A DNA stretch of 14,013 bases. Source: an uncultured Eubacteriaceae bacterium. Lineage in GTDB: Bacteria > Bacillota > Clostridia > Eubacteriales > Eubacteriaceae. The position numbers were made by a program, and so were the translations under genes. The notes under the pieces are model-generated. The model was given only the letters and a program-made list of their open reading frames with translations, was not told the origin of the DNA and ran no database searches. Shown piece by piece: positions 13,884 to 14,013 of this stretch. Position 1 is the stretch's first letter; every line of letters starts with the position of its first letter. The DNA lies in assembly GCA_947625175.1 (NCBI GenBank), contig CANQNI010000019.1:1-14013 (forward strand), given 5' to 3'.

Positions 13884-13974
13884 GTTCTTTTTAACTTAAT
13901 TTTAGCTTAATCGATTTCAAAATTTGATAAAAATTCAAATTAAATCAAATTATTCTCTAAATAAATTGAGAAAT

Positions 13975-14013
13975 AAAAAATCGGAGGAACCATCTTTAAA
14001 TTCCTCCGACCCA
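13975..14013 (-). ncRNA. Predicted short RNA, array copy 3, 3' part only
   Basis: Stem arms at 14009-14001 and 13989-13981 with the same 11-nt loop, and a U6 tract at 13980-13975. The promoter and 5' end lie beyond the window. Confidence 0.5.

Larger units (their letters stand above)
13614..14013 (-). repeat. Tandem array of a 176-bp repeat (two full units and the start of a third)
   Basis: Units begin with TTGAGAAATAAAAAA at 13614, 13790 and 13966; the third is cut by the window end. The part from the A-run through the hairpin, TATATATATAATACCACGAATC and the GTTCAA box is almost identical between units 1 and 2. The part between TTCAAGTT and the CAAATTATTCTCTAAATAAATT block has several substitutions and small shifts. 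Conservation is therefore concentrated in what looks like a promoter plus a terminator on the minus strand, not in a protein frame. Confidence 0.92.

Noticed and set aside
13614..14013. Regularly spaced repeats could suggest a CRISPR array.
   Set aside because: The period is 176 bp and most of the unit is repeated, with no unique spacers between short identical repeats. No cas gene is in the window.

Overview
The window is AT-rich bacterial DNA, by eye about 30% G+C. It looks like a low-G+C Gram-positive (Bacillota). It has a DnaD-type replication protein next to a DnaC/DnaI-like loader, ChW repeats on a secreted protein, purine-rich Shine-Dalgarno sites, several TTG starts and sigma-A-like promoters. 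I cannot place it further. It reads as ordinary chromosome; there is no integrase, transposase, phage module or CRISPR array.

Layout. 1-714 (-): 5' part of murA. 715-1036: divergent promoter region. 1037-4597 (+): DnaD-domain protein, helicase-loader ATPase and a secreted ChW/CAP protein, ended by a hairpin shared with the convergent pair at 4625-6002 (-), an HD-domain hydrolase and a TrmN6-like N6-adenine methyltransferase. 6112-7809 (+): an unrecognised acidic protein with four C-terminal membrane segments. 7847-11695 (-): an aromatic amino-acid operon of promoter, leader peptide, attenuator, aroF (DAHP synthase), tyrA (prephenate dehydrogenase), tatD and an EamA transporter. 11696-12586: a gene-poor AT-rich stretch with one promoter-like site and several hairpins. 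12649-13617 (+): metA. 13614-14013: about 2.3 copies of a 176-bp tandem repeat that runs off the window.

The two most notable items lie outside the long reading frames. First, upstream of aroF-tyrA there is a complete attenuator: a strong promoter, a 25-codon peptide with a Shine-Dalgarno site and the run Tyr-Tyr-Tyr-Tyr-Trp-Phe, competing RNA helices, and a textbook terminator ending just before the aroF ribosome-binding site. Ribosome stalling at the Tyr codons is predicted to switch on the genes that commit carbon to aromatic amino acids and then to tyrosine. AroF also has the N-terminal domain that gives tyrosine feedback in the Thermotoga enzyme, so transcription and enzyme activity may both sense the same end product.

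Second, each 176-bp repeat carries, on the minus strand, an extended -10 promoter followed about 50 nt later by a perfect 9-bp terminator hairpin with a U-run. This looks like a tandem family of very short RNAs. The transcript has a Shine-Dalgarno-like GGAGG and an anti-Shine-Dalgarno-like CCUCC in its stem, and its 5' end can pair with the terminator loop. The array begins at the metA stop codon.
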